DNA from: Micropterix aruncella
Lineage: Eukaryota; Arthropoda; Insecta; Lepidoptera; Micropterigidae
NCBI GenBank assembly: GCA_944548615.1
Contig: CALYMY010000085.1
Location: 87,582-151,581 of the forward strand
Direction: 5' to 3'
DNA length: 64,000 nt
In this document: piece by piece, positions 28,601 to 40,028 of the stretch
How the letters are laid out: the number at the start of each line of letters is the position of its first letter
Position numbering within the stretch: the first letter of the stretch is position 1
Program-made: the position numbers and the translations under genes
The notes under the pieces: generated by a model
Databases searched by the model: none
What the model saw: the letters and a program-made list of their open reading frames with translations, nothing else
Told to the model about the DNA's origin: nothing

Positions 28601-31600
28601 CGTCTTACATACATACACACTTACCGTCTTACATACATACACACTTACCGTCTTACATACATACACACTTACCGTCTTACATACATACACACTTACCGTC
28701 TTACATACATACACACTTACCGTCTTACATACATACACATTTACCGTCTTACATACATACACACTTACCGTCTTACATACATACACACTTACCATCTTAC
28801 ATACATACACACTTACCGTCTTACATACATACACACTTACCGTCTTACATACATACACACTTACCGTCTTACACACATACACACTTACCGTCTTACACAC
28901 ATACACACTTACCGTCTTACATACATACACACTTACCGTCTTACACACATACACACTTACCGTCTTACATACATACACACTTACCGTCTTACATACATAC
29001 ACACTTACCGTCTTACATACATACACAGTTACCGTCTTACATACATACACACTTACCGTCTTACATACATACACACTTACCGTCTTACATACATACACAC
29101 TAACCGTCTTACATACATACACACTTACCGTCTTACATACATACACACTTACCGTCTTACATACATACACACTTACCGTCTTACATACATACACACTTAC
29201 CGTCTTACATACATACACACTTACCGTCTTACATACATACACACTTACCGTCTTACATACATACACACTTACCGTCTTACATACATACACACTTACCGTC
29301 TTACATACATACACACTTACCGTCTTACATACATACACACTTACCGTCTTACATACATACACACTTACCGTCTTACATACATACACACTTACCGTCTTAC
29401 ATACATACACACTTGCCGTCTTACATACGTACACACTTACCGTCTTACATACGTACACACTTACCGTCTTACATACGTACACACTTACCGTCTTACATAC
29501 GTACACACTTACCGTCTTACATACGTACACACTTACCGTCTTACATACGTACACACTTACCGTCTTACATACGTACACACTTACCGTCTTACATACGTAC
29601 ACACTTACCGTCTTACATACGTACACACTTACCGTCTTACATACGTACACACTTACCGTCTTACATACGTACACACTTACCGTCTTACATACGTACACAC
29701 TTACCGTCTTACATACATACAAACTTACCGTCTTACATACATACACACTTACCGTCTTACATACATACACACTTACCGTCTTACATACATACACACTTAC
29801 CGTCTTACATACATACACACTTACCGTCTTACATACATACACACTTACCGTCTTACATACATACACACTTACCGTCTTACATACATACACACTTACCGTC
29901 TTACATACGTACACACTTACCGTCTTACATACGTACACACTTACCGTCTTACATACGTACACACTTACCGTCTTACATACGTACACACTTACCGTCTTAC
30001 ATACGTACACACTTACCGTCTTACATACGTACACACTTACCGTCTTACATACATACACACTTACCGTCTTACATACATACACACTTACCGTCTTACATAC
30101 ATACACACTTACCGTCTTACATACATACACACTTACCGTCTTACATACACACTTACCGTCTTACATACATACACACTTACCGTCTTACATACATAGACAC
30201 TTACCGTCTTACATACATACACACTTACCGTCTTACATACATACACACTTACCGTCTTACATACATACACACTTACCGTCTTACATACATACACACTTAC
30301 CGTCTTACATACATACACACTTACCGTCTTACATACATACACACTTACCGTCTTACATACATACACACTTACCGTCTTACATACATACACACTTACCGTC
30401 TTACATACATACACACTTACCGTCTTACATACATACACACTTACCGTCTTACATACATACACAGTTACCGTCTTACATACATACACACTTACCGTCTTAC
30501 ATACATACACACTTACCGTCTCACATACATACACACTTACCGTCTTACATACATACACACTTACCGTCTTACATACATACACACTTACCGTCTTACATAC
30601 ATACACACTTACCGTCTTACATACATACACACTTACCGTCTTACATACATACACACTTACCGTCTTACATACATACACACTTACCGTCTTACATACATAC
30701 ACACTTACCGTCTTACATACATACACACTTACCGTCTTACATACATACACACCTACCGTCTTACATACATACACACTTACCGTCTTACATACATACACAC
30801 TTACCGTCTTACATACATACACACTTACCGTCTTACATACATACACACTTACCGTCTTACATACATAAACACTTACCGTCTTACATACATACACACTTAC
30901 CGTCTTACATACATACACACTTACCGTCTTACATACATACACACTTACCGTCTTACATACATACACACTTACCGTCTTACATACATACACACTTACCGTC
31001 TTACATACATACACACTTACCGTCTTACATACATACACACTTACCGTCTTACATACATACACACTTACCGTCTTACATACATACACACTTACCGTCTTAC
31101 ATACATACACACTTACCGTCTTACATACGTACACACTTACCGTCTTACATACGTACACACTTACCGTCTTACATACGTACACACTTACCGTCTTACATAC
31201 GTACACACTTACCGTCTTACATACGTACACACTTACCGTCTTACATACGTACACAGTTACCGTCTTACATACGTACACACTTACCGTCTTACATACGTAC
31301 ACACTTACCGTCTTACATACGTACACACTTACCGTCTTACATACGTACACACTTACCGTCTTACATACGTACATACTTACCGTCTTACATACATACATAC
31401 TTACCGTCTTACATACATACATACTTACCGTCTTACATACATATATACTTACCGTCTTACATACATACACACTTACCGTCTTACATACATACACACTTAC
31501 CGTCTTACATACGTACACACTTACCGTCTTACATACGTACACACTTACCGTCTTACATACGTACACACTTACCGTCTTACATACGTACACACTTACCGTC

Positions 31601-32670
31601 TTACATACGTACACACTTACCGTCTTACATACGTACACACTTACCGTCTTACATACATACATACTTACCGTCTTACATACATACATACTTACCGTCTTAC
31701 ATACATACATACTTACCGTCTTACATACATACATACTTACCGTCTTACATACATACATACTTACCGTCTTACATACGTACATACTTACCGTCTTACATAC
31801 ATACATACTTACCGTCTTACATACATACATACTTACCGTCTTACATACATACATACTTACCGTCTTACATACATACACACTTACCGTCTTACATACATAC
31901 ACACTTACCGTCTTACATACATACACACTTACCGTCTTACATACATACACACTTACCGTCTTACATACATACACACTTACCGTCTTACATACATACACAC
32001 TTACCGTCTTACATACATACACACTTACCGTCTTACATACATACACACTTACCGTCTTACATACATACACACTTACCGTCTTACATACATACACACTTAC
32101 CGTCTCACATTCATACACACTTACCGTCTTACATACATACACACTTACCGTCTTACATACATACACACTTACCGTCTTACATACATACACACTTACCGTC
32201 TTACATACATACACACTTACCGTCTTACATACATACACACTTACCGTCTTACATACATACACACTTACCGTCTTACATACATACATACTTACCGTCTTAC
32301 ATACATATATACTTACCGTCTTACATACATACATACTTACCGTCTTACATACATACATACTTACCGTCTTACATACATACATACTTACCGTCTTACATAC
32401 ATACACACTTACCGTCTTACATAGATACACACTTACCGTCTTACATACATACACACTTACCGTCTTACATACATACACACTTACCGTCTTACATACATAC
32501 ACACTTACCGTCTTACATACATACATACTTACCGTCTTACATACATACATACTTACCGTCTTACATACATACATACTTACCGTCTTACATACATACATAC
32601 TTACCGTCTTACATACATACATACTTACCGTCTTACATACATACATACTTACCGTCTTACATACATACTT
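25616..32670. repeat. 24-bp minisatellite array 5 (~294 units) with variant domains
   Basis: The most heterogeneous array. Runs of consecutive units carry an A-to-G change creating TACGTA (about 25880-26165, 26360-26630, 27725-27985, 29425-29705, 29905-30055, 31125-31375, 31505-31650). Other runs carry CATACTT instead of CACACTT (31370-31450, 31660-31860, 32280-32400, 32520-32670). Three 20-bp units (one TACA missing) lie at 26692-26711, 28056-28075 and 30140-30159. Linked variants show that about 25.87-28.05 kb and 29.41-31.4 kb are copies of each other, offset by 3448-3544 bp. Confidence 0.96.
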
Positions 32671-32995
32671 TATTTTTTATTTTATTTTATTTTTTATTCC
32701 AACAAAAGAGAAAAACAGCGCACAGGTCTTAAGTTAATAAATAATAATAACAATATTACGGCCAAAATAGTCTCCTGGTAATATACCGTTAATGTGCGTG
32801 ATGTGTAATAATATTTATATATTATGTTATATTATCATGTTCTCTCGATTTCTGAGTGTGTACGATAGAGTAGGATGAGTGTGTTTATGTGTGTGATTGT
32901 AATGTGTGTTTAATGGGTGTGTGTAAGTACATCTACGTGTATGTGTCAGTTGTGTATATATGAGAGTGTGTGATTCTGCACAGGTATGTGTCTGT
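32671..32995 (-). other. 3' UTR and A-rich tail of the PHD-type element
   Basis: From the ORF2 stop to the tail. On the + strand it appears as T/G-rich sequence (many TGTGTG motifs, 32850-32990) ending in TATTTTTTATTTTATTTT at 32671-32688, i.e. a TAAAA-type repeat at the 3' end of the element's sense strand. No additional gene seen. Confidence 0.75.
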
Positions 32996-35872
32996 TCAAG
33001 CTTTTAAGGTGTGGTCTATTACCGCTCTGATAAACTCGTTTTTGCTCATTGAGAAAATGTCAAGCTCCTGAAACGATTCGTCGTAGGCTTCCATAATTCG
33101 ATACAGAGTTGAATTCCTTGCTTGATTTGTATGGAGTCTGGGTACATTGAATACCCTTGGGTGACGAGTTCGGCGCGATGGGACGTTTAAGGCTATTCTG
33201 CTTAGAATTTGTGGGCTGTCGATATGATGCGAAAGTATATTGTGGAAGAACGTCATATCAGTCACTTTACGTCGCTGCTGAAGACTCAGCATTTCGAACC
33301 TTGCCAATCCGTCAGAATATGAGGCATATTCAGCGAGGGTTCGATGACACAAGTGCCTTACGAAGGTTTTCTGAATACGCTCTATACGGTCAATGTGTAC
33401 ATTATACTGCGGTGACCATATAGGTGACGCAAACTCCACTATACTGCGAACGTAGGCGTTATAAAGAGTGAAGAGCACATTAATGTCGGAGAATGGTTTG
33501 CATGCTCTCAGTACGAAACCGAGAGCTCTGTAAGCTTTTCCCACCAAGTGTTCAATGTGTGTATCCAGCATTAATTTGTTGTCCAGCATTATCCCCAAAT
33601 CCCGCACTACACTCTTCTCTACTATAATCTCTCCGCCTATCCTGTAGTCGAAATCATACTTTGATCGGTTACGAGTAAAGGATAACTTGCTGCATTTCGC
33701 CGCATTTAAACTTAATTTATTGAGAGAGCAATAGTCGGACATGCGAGCAAGGTCCTCCTGTAATCGATGACACTGTGAAATATCTTTGACCACAGAATAA
33801 ACTTTAAGATCGTCAGCGTACATAATGCAGTGTGAGTGTTGGAAACAATCCTGAATATCGTGTATATATACATTGAACAGCAGCGGACCAAGATGAGAGC
33901 CCTGGGGTACACCAGATGGAATGTTTACATAATTCGACCGAAAACCACCCAGTACAACAGCCTGTCGCCTGTTCCTCAAGTACGATGAGAGCCATCGCAG
34001 TAGGTCGCCGTGTATGCCCACAGATTCTAATTTTCCAAGTAGAATACCGTGGTCGACGCGGTCAAACGCCTTCGAGAAATCGGTGTAAATTACATCTACT
34101 TGCAGTCTCTTATCCATGTTGACCGTGACAAAGTCGAGAAATTGGCATAGATTTGATGTAACCGAGCGTCCTGGTAAGAAACCATGCTGATTCTCAGGGA
34201 GAATTGTCCTAAACGAGGGCAGCAGGGAATCGTATACCACCTTCTCAAATAACTTGCTAATAACCGGAAGAATAGATATCGGTCTGTAATTAGATACTAC
34301 ATTCTTTGGGCCGGCCTTGTGAATTGGAACGACACACGCTTCTTTCCATCTCGTCGGAAAAATGCCCGCCTTAAGTGATTTGTCGAAAAGAATGGCCAGT
34401 GGAACAGAGAGGGACTGAGCACAATTATAGATAAATATAGGAGGGATGGAGTCACTGCCCGAACCCTTATTTATATCAATTTTCTTTAAGTATCTAAGAA
34501 TAATATCTTGGCTGATTTCAATGCCTCCGATACTCAACGAATTGTGCGAGCCACTTTTAGGCGTTGCGTGACATGTGTTCGAATCGGTTTCCGATTCTAT
34601 GAACACTGATTTAAAGTAGACACTGAAACCTTCACATATATGTGTCCCATCGCTGAACGTTTCTCCATTATTAATCATTTCCCTAGGTATATTGCTGTCT
34701 TTCCGAAGTGACTTTATATAAGTCCATAAAAACTTTGGATTACTGCGAATTGTAGACTCGCATTCCTGAGTATAATAATTGAAACATTCAGATTGTAATC
34801 GTTTTTGACGAGCCCTCAGTAACGTGAATTCGTCATAATCAAGAGGATTACCATATTTTTTCCACCTCGTATGAGCTTTACGCTTTTCCTTAATTACTTT
34901 AATTAGAGGGACCGAGTACCACTTTGGGAATCTCGAGTTACGGACGTCGGTTTGCGGCACGAACTGCTCGATCGCGGTGTACAAGATATCGTAAAATTTT
35001 GCTACTAATGTTTCTAGGTCAGCACCGTCAAGATAGTGCGGCCAGTCGATTGAAGATAGAAGGTTATTGATACTAGCGTAGTCGGCTTTCCTGAATAATG
35101 ACTTTATACGATGCTGTGCGGGTAGGTCAGGAAGGATGACATTAGGATAGACAATTTCCAAAGATGGGTGGTATATGTCCTCTTTCACTAGCGGAAAGTT
35201 AGAATTCTTAACCGAAATATCAGTGTTACTAAGTATTAGGTCAAGAGATCTACCGTAGAAATTCCTAACCCCGTTGTATTGTCGGAGTCCAGATAATGTG
35301 AGACTGTCGACAAGGACGGAACTGGTCCTGTCAGAAACGTTTATGGAACTTAGATAAGCCTCGTTTACAAGAGGTTGCCAACTTATTCTCGGTAGGTTGT
35401 AGTCTCCCATCACAATAAAATTATCATGCGGATAACGGCTTCGCATATCTGTAAGAGAATTTGAAAATTCGGAAATGGATTGATGGTGCGAGCTCTTATC
35501 TCCTGGAAAATAAACACATCCAATGTGGAGAGCATGCGGTGAGCCTAAAGCCATCGAGGGAATCGTCACCCAAATGCATTCTATATCCCTGCTGCAGGCA
35601 GACAACAGTCTTGGACTTAGTTTAGTATGTATAGCTAAAAGAACACCACCTCCCATCGCGTGGCCTGTATAAATAGGATCCCTGTCAGCCCTGAATAATT
35701 CATAACGGTCATCCACTAGTTCACCCTTTAATATACCATTGGTCAACCAGCTCTCTGAGCAAGCAATTATATCGTAGTCTTCGCTAATGACGTTTTGTAA
35801 AAATATTGAGGTTTTCGTACGTAAACCTCTTACATTTTGGTAATATATTTTCAGCTCGCCTTTAACAGTAAA
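32996..35872 (-). CDS. ORF2: endonuclease-reverse transcriptase of PHD-type element (no ATG at its 5' end)
   Basis: An open frame of 958 codons for the element's replicase. Counting from 35872, the APE-like endonuclease includes YYQNVRGLRTK at 10-20, E40 (SESWL), GDYN with D157 and N159, and YHPS with H235. The RT includes SNYRP near 527, LPENQHGFLPGRS near 558, D598 in TDFSKAFD, SGVPQGSHLGPLLF near 653 and YADD with D687 and D688. All catalytic residues seen are intact. The frame is bounded upstream by a TAA at 35873-35875, and no in-frame ATG occurs before the conserved endonuclease motifs; the first Met is about 70 codons in. Either translation starts at a non-AUG codon or by coupling to ORF1, or the true 5' end has been damaged. 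Confidence 0.88.
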   Translation of the reverse strand, partial: FTVKGELKIYYQNVRGLRTKTSIFLQNVISEDYDIIACSESWLTNGILKGELVDDRYELFRADRDPIYTGHAMGGGVLLAIHTKLSPRLLSACSRDIECIWVTIPSMALGSPHALHIGCVYFPGDKSSHHQSISEFSNSLTDMRSRYPHDNFIVMGDYNLPRISWQPLVNEAYLSSINVSDRTSSVLVDSLTLSGLRQYNGVRNFYGRSLDLILSNTDISVKNSNFPLVKEDIYHPSLEIVYPNVILPDLPAQHRIKSLFRKADYASINNLLSSIDWPHYLDGADLETLVAKFYDILYTAIEQFVPQTDVRNSRFPKWYSVPLIKVIKEKRKAHTRWKKYGNPLDYDEFTLLRARQKRLQSECFNYYTQECESTIRSNPKFLWTYIKSLRKDSNIPREMINNGETFSDGTHICEGFSVYFKSVFIESETDSNTCHATPKSGSHNSLSIGGIEISQDIILRYLKKIDINKGSGSDSIPPIFIYNCAQSLSVPLAILFDKSLKAGIFPTRWKEACVVPIHKAGPKNVVSNYRPISILPVISKLFEKVVYDSLLPSFRTILPENQHGFLPGRSVTSNLCQFLDFVTVNMDKRLQVDVIYTDFSKAFDRVDHGILLGKLESVGIHGDLLRWLSSYLRNRRQAVVLGGFRSNYVNIPSGVPQGSHLGPLLFNVYIHDIQDCFQHSHCIMYADDLKVYSVVKDISQCHRLQEDLARMSDYCSLNKLSLNAAKCSKLSFTRNRSKYDFDYRIGGEIIVEKSVVRDLGIMLDNKLMLDTHIEHLVGKAYRALGFVLRACKPFSDINVLFTLYNAYVRSIVEFASPIWSPQYNVHIDRIERIQKTFVRHLCHRTLAEYASYSDGLARFEMLSLQQRRKVTDMTFFHNILSHHIDSPQILSRIALNVPSRRTRHPRVFNVPRLHTNQARNSTLYRIMEAYDESFQELDIFSMSKNEFIRAVIDHTLKA

Positions 35873-36179
35873 TTACAAGAATTTATAATATACCGAGCTG
35901 GTAAAGAGTAACCTGTGTAATCATCCCTCGAGAATAGCAACAGAATATATGAGTGTATCTGTGAGAATTTGTGCGAATGTGAGATGTTGTGTGTATGTGT
36001 ATGTAGAGTACGAGAGAGCATGATGGTATAACAGCGTTTAAGATTAAGAAAAACGTATGACCGGTGAACCAATAGTAAATTATAGAAATCTTTGTGATTG
36101 AAAAAAGTTAAAAGTAAAAAGAAAGCAAAAGAAAAAGAGAAGAACATTAAGATAGTATCGTAGTCCGTGACTGTAAGAT
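35873..36179 (-). other. ORF1-ORF2 spacer of the PHD-type element
   Basis: 307 bp between the ORF1 stop and the in-frame stop that bounds ORF2. A- and T-rich, with G/T-rich stretches near 35950-36010. Overlapping open frames here are shadows without recognisable domains. A damaged start of ORF2 could lie in this spacer. Confidence 0.6.
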
Positions 36180-37295
36180 TTATGCAGGTCCTGCGATTTT
36201 CTTCAGATCGATTTCGGTGGATATTGATAGGACCGGTGCTTTCTCCATCCTTCTCGCGCGAATCCTTCCTTGACGTACCCATAAAAACTGCCAATTGTGT
36301 TGCTTGCAAAGTTCGCGTGCCTTCATAAATAGGTTTTTGTAGTATGGAGAAAGATGCTCGTTCACGTACACATTTACCCGTGCACAAGGCATACCAAGAT
36401 CTGCTGTCGTAATGATCCCTTTTCGACGAATGCCCGATAAAATGCGATCCTTGTTCAATCTACATCTCAGCTTGGCTACGATGGTTTTCGGTCGCCCTGG
36501 AACAATGGACTTTGGCGTGACGCGAGAGCTGAACTCAATGTCAGCTGAAGTAAGATTAACTCCAGCTAATTTGCCAATTTTTATTATGGTGTCAGTATTA
36601 TTTTCACCAGCTACTTCAGGTACGTTAATTAACTCCAGATTATTTAACCGATCCCACTGTTCTCGTCTGTTGTACTGAGACCTCAACATGATGATTTCGG
36701 ATTGCATCTGAGCCATCTCTTGTTCATAATGGACCATCTTCTCCAATTTATTGTTGTGCAGTTGAACCCTGTCTTCCACACTAGAAATTCTTGATCTGCA
36801 GTCCTCAACCGAATCTTTAGTATGACGCAGTTGTTCTCTGAAATCTTTCATTTCAGTTTTTATCTGTGTTAAATCATCCCTCTGTTTTTTGAAATCGTCT
36901 CGCAGTTCTTCGATGGCTGATAAGATTTTATTGCTTATATAATCCTGTGATAAAGGTGTCTCCCGAGAAGACGTGGCCGATGGTGCTAAGTTCTTCTCGG
37001 TGCCATTCGGGGTGAGATGAGTGGGTTGGACAGCCTTCAAGGGCGATGTGGGAGTTAGCGACCGCGACCGATTAGGAGTGCGAGTCAGATCGTCGACTCT
37101 AGCGGGACGAAAGTGCCTGGGATCGATGACTTTACAGGCGGCACACAACCACTGGGCGTGCTGTTGGCTTTTCATCTTCTGATAGTTCATCTTCAGTATA
37201 TTTATGCAGGCGTAATGAAATTGTTCACGACAATTTGCGCATGACAGTTTGTCTTTAGTCGCGACATCCTTCGAGCATTTATTGCAATTATTCAT
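36180..37295 (-). CDS. ORF1: PHD finger, coiled-coil and FP-like protein of non-LTR element
   Basis: A 371-aa ORF1 protein, presumably the RNA-binding partner of the retrotransposon RNP. An N-terminal C4HC3 PHD-type finger uses C4, C7, C19, C22, H27, C30, C51 and C54. A basic, Ser/Pro-rich linker spans about 60-115. A predicted coiled coil (heptad-like, rich in Glu/Lys/Gln) spans about 130-205. The C-terminal ~140 residues, with GRPKTIVAKLRCRLNKD and SPYYKNLFMKARELCKQHNW, resemble the FP-type/RRM-like domain common in ORF1 of arthropod non-LTR elements. The start is a true ATG at 37295. Frame and metal ligands are intact. Confidence 0.82.
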   Translation of the reverse strand: MNNCNKCSKDVATKDKLSCANCREQFHYACINILKMNYQKMKSQQHAQWLCAACKVIDPRHFRPARVDDLTRTPNRSRSLTPTSPLKAVQPTHLTPNGTEKNLAPSATSSRETPLSQDYISNKILSAIEELRDDFKKQRDDLTQIKTEMKDFREQLRHTKDSVEDCRSRISSVEDRVQLHNNKLEKMVHYEQEMAQMQSEIIMLRSQYNRREQWDRLNNLELINVPEVAGENNTDTIIKIGKLAGVNLTSADIEFSSRVTPKSIVPGRPKTIVAKLRCRLNKDRILSGIRRKGIITTADLGMPCARVNVYVNEHLSPYYKNLFMKARELCKQHNWQFLWVRQGRIRARRMEKAPVLSISTEIDLKKIAGPA

Positions 37296-37667
37296 GGTTC
37301 TCAGTGTTATTGTTCTAATCCGTAGGTACTGTATGTTAATGGGATCACTATTTTTAGTATGACAGTGATGCGCTGCGAGATTTATGTTGATCGTTAAAGT
37401 AATCCTTTTTTACGGTAGCGTAGTATCTAAAAATTACAACGACGCTGGCAACTCCGTTAATAATAGGTGGTCCTTAGGTATGTAAGGCCCCAATCACGGA
37501 TCTGGCGGTAATTACTCGTCGACAAGTGATCGCCAATGAGAAGTGAGCGTTGAGTTTTAGGTATGATGTCAACGAGCGGGTATTATCGAGATCTATGAAA
37601 TCGGGATGTATTCAAGTATGAAAAAATCCTTATATCTATACACACTTCACACACTTCATCCACAATC
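37296..37667 (-). other. 5' region of the PHD-type element and degenerate satellite edge
   Basis: Sequence upstream of ORF1 on the minus strand, with no long frame of its own. The outer part (about 37641-37667) carries CACACTTCACACACTTC, which looks like decayed satellite, so the element probably ends near 37640. Any internal promoter would be here, but no motif is recognisable. Confidence 0.55.
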
Positions 37668-38399
37668 CATACACACTTACCGTCTTACATACATACACAC
37701 TTACCGTCTTACATACATACACACTTACCGTCTTACATACATACACACTTACCGTCTTACATACATACACACTTACCGTCTTACATACATACACACTTAC
37801 CGTCTTACATACATACACACTTACCGTCTTACATACATACACACATACCGTCTTACATACATACACACTTACCGTCTTACATACATACACACTTACCGTC
37901 TTACATACATACACACTTACCGTCTTACATACATACACACTTACCGTCTTACATACATACACACTTACCGTCTTACATACATACACACTTACCGTCTTAC
38001 ATACATACACACTTACCGTCTTACATACATACACACTTACCGTCTTACATACATACACACTTACCGTCTTACCCTACATACACACTTACCGTCTTACATA
38101 CATACACACTTACCGTCTTACATACATACACACTTACCGTCATACATACATACACACTTACCGTCTTACCCTACATACACACTTACCGTCTTACATACAT
38201 ACACACTTACCGTCTTACATACATACACACTTACCGTCTTACATACATACACACTTACCGTCTTACATACATACACACTTACCGTCTTACATACATAAAC
38301 ACTTACCGTCTTACATACATACACACTTACCGTCTTACATACATACACACTTACCGTCTTACATACATACATACTTACCGTCTTACATACATACATACT
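37668..38399. repeat. 24-bp minisatellite array 6 (~30 units)
   Basis: A short array between the PHD-type element and Waldo-like copy 2. It carries the variant TTACCCTACATAC twice (near 38070 and 38168), a CACATACCG variant near 37853 and a TAAACAC variant near 38297. The last two units are the CATACT type and provide the flank of copy 2. Confidence 0.95.
38386..38399. repeat. 5' target-site duplication, Waldo-like copy 2
   Basis: The 14 bases CATACATACATACT immediately precede the element and are repeated at 43328-43341. Both sides carry the local CATACT variant rather than CACACT. A 14-bp duplication equals that known for R1. Confidence 0.75.
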
Positions 38400-38702
38400 C
38401 CACAGGCAGAGGTGATACTGCTACGTGGCGCGTCCCCGGGTGGCGGATAGGGGAATGCCCGCTGTTTGCGTAGTGCGACGGAGGGTAGGAGTGAAATAAA
38501 ATAGCTCCCGCGGACCTAAACACCCCAAGCCAAGGAGGTGAGACATCGTGCCGAGGGCTGGATGGTACTAGGGTTATGGTGCCGCAAGCGATTCCCCTGG
38601 GGCACCTGGTCCAACCCCGGGTGTATTTAAGTGGCCTTACTCCTGGAGAGCTATCGTAAAGGGAGCGGACCTTTTAGTTCGGGCGTACTCGTGGGAACCA
38701 AA
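38400..38702 (+). promoter_or_regulatory. 5' UTR of Waldo-like copy 2
   Basis: GC-rich leader nearly identical to that of copy 1. The element starts one base earlier relative to the satellite phase than in copy 1 (CATACT|CCACAGG versus CACACTT|CCACAGG). An internal promoter is expected by analogy with the clade but cannot be pinpointed. Confidence 0.65.
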
Positions 38703-40028
38703 ATGGAAGACAACAAATTAAATACTCTGAAGATCGGGCAGCACGCCCAACAAGCAGCGCTTGATGCAAGCGCGGGGATGAAAAAGATGGAAGCATGGGA
38801 TCGGCTGGAAAAGCTGATAACTGGGCTTTACGATTTTGCTAATCCTAAGCCAAACGTCCATAAGGAAATTAAGTCGAAGGTGGTGGCCATTGGCAACGCC
38901 TTCAGACGACTCAAGGAGATGGAGGCAGTTAAGCCGAGGTTAACTCAGCCCCAGCCGAGTCTCATACCGCCGATTATGCAGACGCCACCGACACCGTTGC
39001 GCACTCGGACCTATTCCGAGACGACGGCTAAAGATACGGAAGCAGAAGAAGGCGAGGAAATGTTGACGCCAAATTCCCGGGACCTAGTTACAGGGAAAAG
39101 GCGGAAGCGCACCTCACCTGAGGCGGACGTCAAAGAGGCGAAGAAGCGCAAAGAACAGCGTGCTCCGCCACCGCCCCAGGCGGAAACCCAGCCCCCCAAA
39201 ACTGGGGAGTGGCAGATGGTCAAAAAAAAGAAAAAGAAGACTAAGAAGCAGACGAAAGAGCAGCCCTCGAAACAGAGGAAACGAGCGGCGAGACCGGAAG
39301 CAATCATCATCCGCCCGACGGACAAGGGGTCTTACTCCGAAATCCTCAAGAGGATGAAGAAGGACGCGACAGCCGGCGAGTCTCAACAATGCGTTGACAA
39401 GATCCGTAAGACAGCCACGGGAGACATGCTGATCATCCTCACGAAGGAGAATACCGACAAAGTCCCCGACCTGCAGGCTGCCCTGACCAAACTCCTCGGA
39501 GAAGAGGCGGAGGTCATCAGCAAGACACCGGAGGAAGAACTCCAAATTAAGGACCTCGACGAGACGACGACGAAGGACGAGGTACTCGAGGCACTGAAGA
39601 AGGCCGCTGGGGACGACTCCAAAATCCCATTGAATGCAGTTAAATCGCTGCGTAAAGCATACGGTGGCACCCAAATGGCGTGGGTGAGACTACCGGTGGA
39701 AACGGCGAAGAAAGTTGTCGGGAAAGACGGCAAGATCAAGATAGGCTGGGTTAACTGCCGGATTAGAGGAGTGGAGAGGCCCCTAAAATGCTATAAGTGC
39801 TGGGACTTCGGGCATCTTGCTAACAATTGCAAGAGTGAGGTAGACCGCTCCAAACTCTGCATAAAATGCGGCGAGGACGGCCACTTGGTGGCCAATTGCA
39901 AGAAGGAAGCCAAATGCGCCCTCTGTGTCACGAAGGGCTTCGCGGACAATTGCGCTCACATCGCTGGTAGCAATAGATGTCCGGTGTACAAGAAGGCTGT
40001 CCAGGCGTCAAAAATAAAACGACGATGA
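38703..40028 (+). CDS. ORF1: Gag-like RNA-binding protein of Waldo-like element, copy 2
   Basis: 441 aa, the same domain order as copy 1: acidic stretch, lysine-rich linker (131-198), RRM-like Gag region and three C-terminal zinc knuckles at 363-376, 386-399 and 405-426. The only amino-acid change I noticed relative to copy 1 is E3D; several other nucleotide differences are synonymous. The start is the ATG at 38703 in good context (A at -3, G at +4). The stop overlaps the ORF2 ATG at 40025. Confidence 0.9.
   Translation: MEDNKLNTLKIGQHAQQAALDASAGMKKMEAWDRLEKLITGLYDFANPKPNVHKEIKSKVVAIGNAFRRLKEMEAVKPRLTQPQPSLIPPIMQTPPTPLRTRTYSETTAKDTEAEEGEEMLTPNSRDLVTGKRRKRTSPEADVKEAKKRKEQRAPPPPQAETQPPKTGEWQMVKKKKKKTKKQTKEQPSKQRKRAARPEAIIIRPTDKGSYSEILKRMKKDATAGESQQCVDKIRKTATGDMLIILTKENTDKVPDLQAALTKLLGEEAEVISKTPEEELQIKDLDETTTKDEVLEALKKAAGDDSKIPLNAVKSLRKAYGGTQMAWVRLPVETAKKVVGKDGKIKIGWVNCRIRGVERPLKCYKCWDFGHLANNCKSEVDRSKLCIKCGEDGHLVANCKKEAKCALCVTKGFADNCAHIAGSNRCPVYKKAVQASKIKRR

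Larger units (their letters stand above)
32671..37667 (-). mobile_element. CR1/jockey-group non-LTR retrotransposon with PHD-type ORF1
   Basis: A minus-strand element of about 5 kb inside the satellite, opposite in orientation to the Waldo-like copies. Order on the minus strand: 5' region (37667-37296), ORF1 with a PHD finger (37295-36180), a 307-bp spacer, ORF2 endonuclease-RT (35872-32996), a 3' UTR, then an A-rich (TAAAA)n-type tail at 32700-32671 abutting satellite. Both long frames are open. The 3' boundary is sharp; the 5' boundary is uncertain within about 40 bp because degenerate satellite-like sequence (37641-37680) separates it from the array. No target-site duplication could be resolved. 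Group assignment is by domain composition, not by phylogeny. Confidence 0.85.

Noticed and set aside
35851..36387. A 178-codon minus-strand frame across the ORF1-ORF2 spacer
   Set aside because: It overlaps ORF1 in another frame, has no recognisable domain and consists largely of low-complexity sequence.
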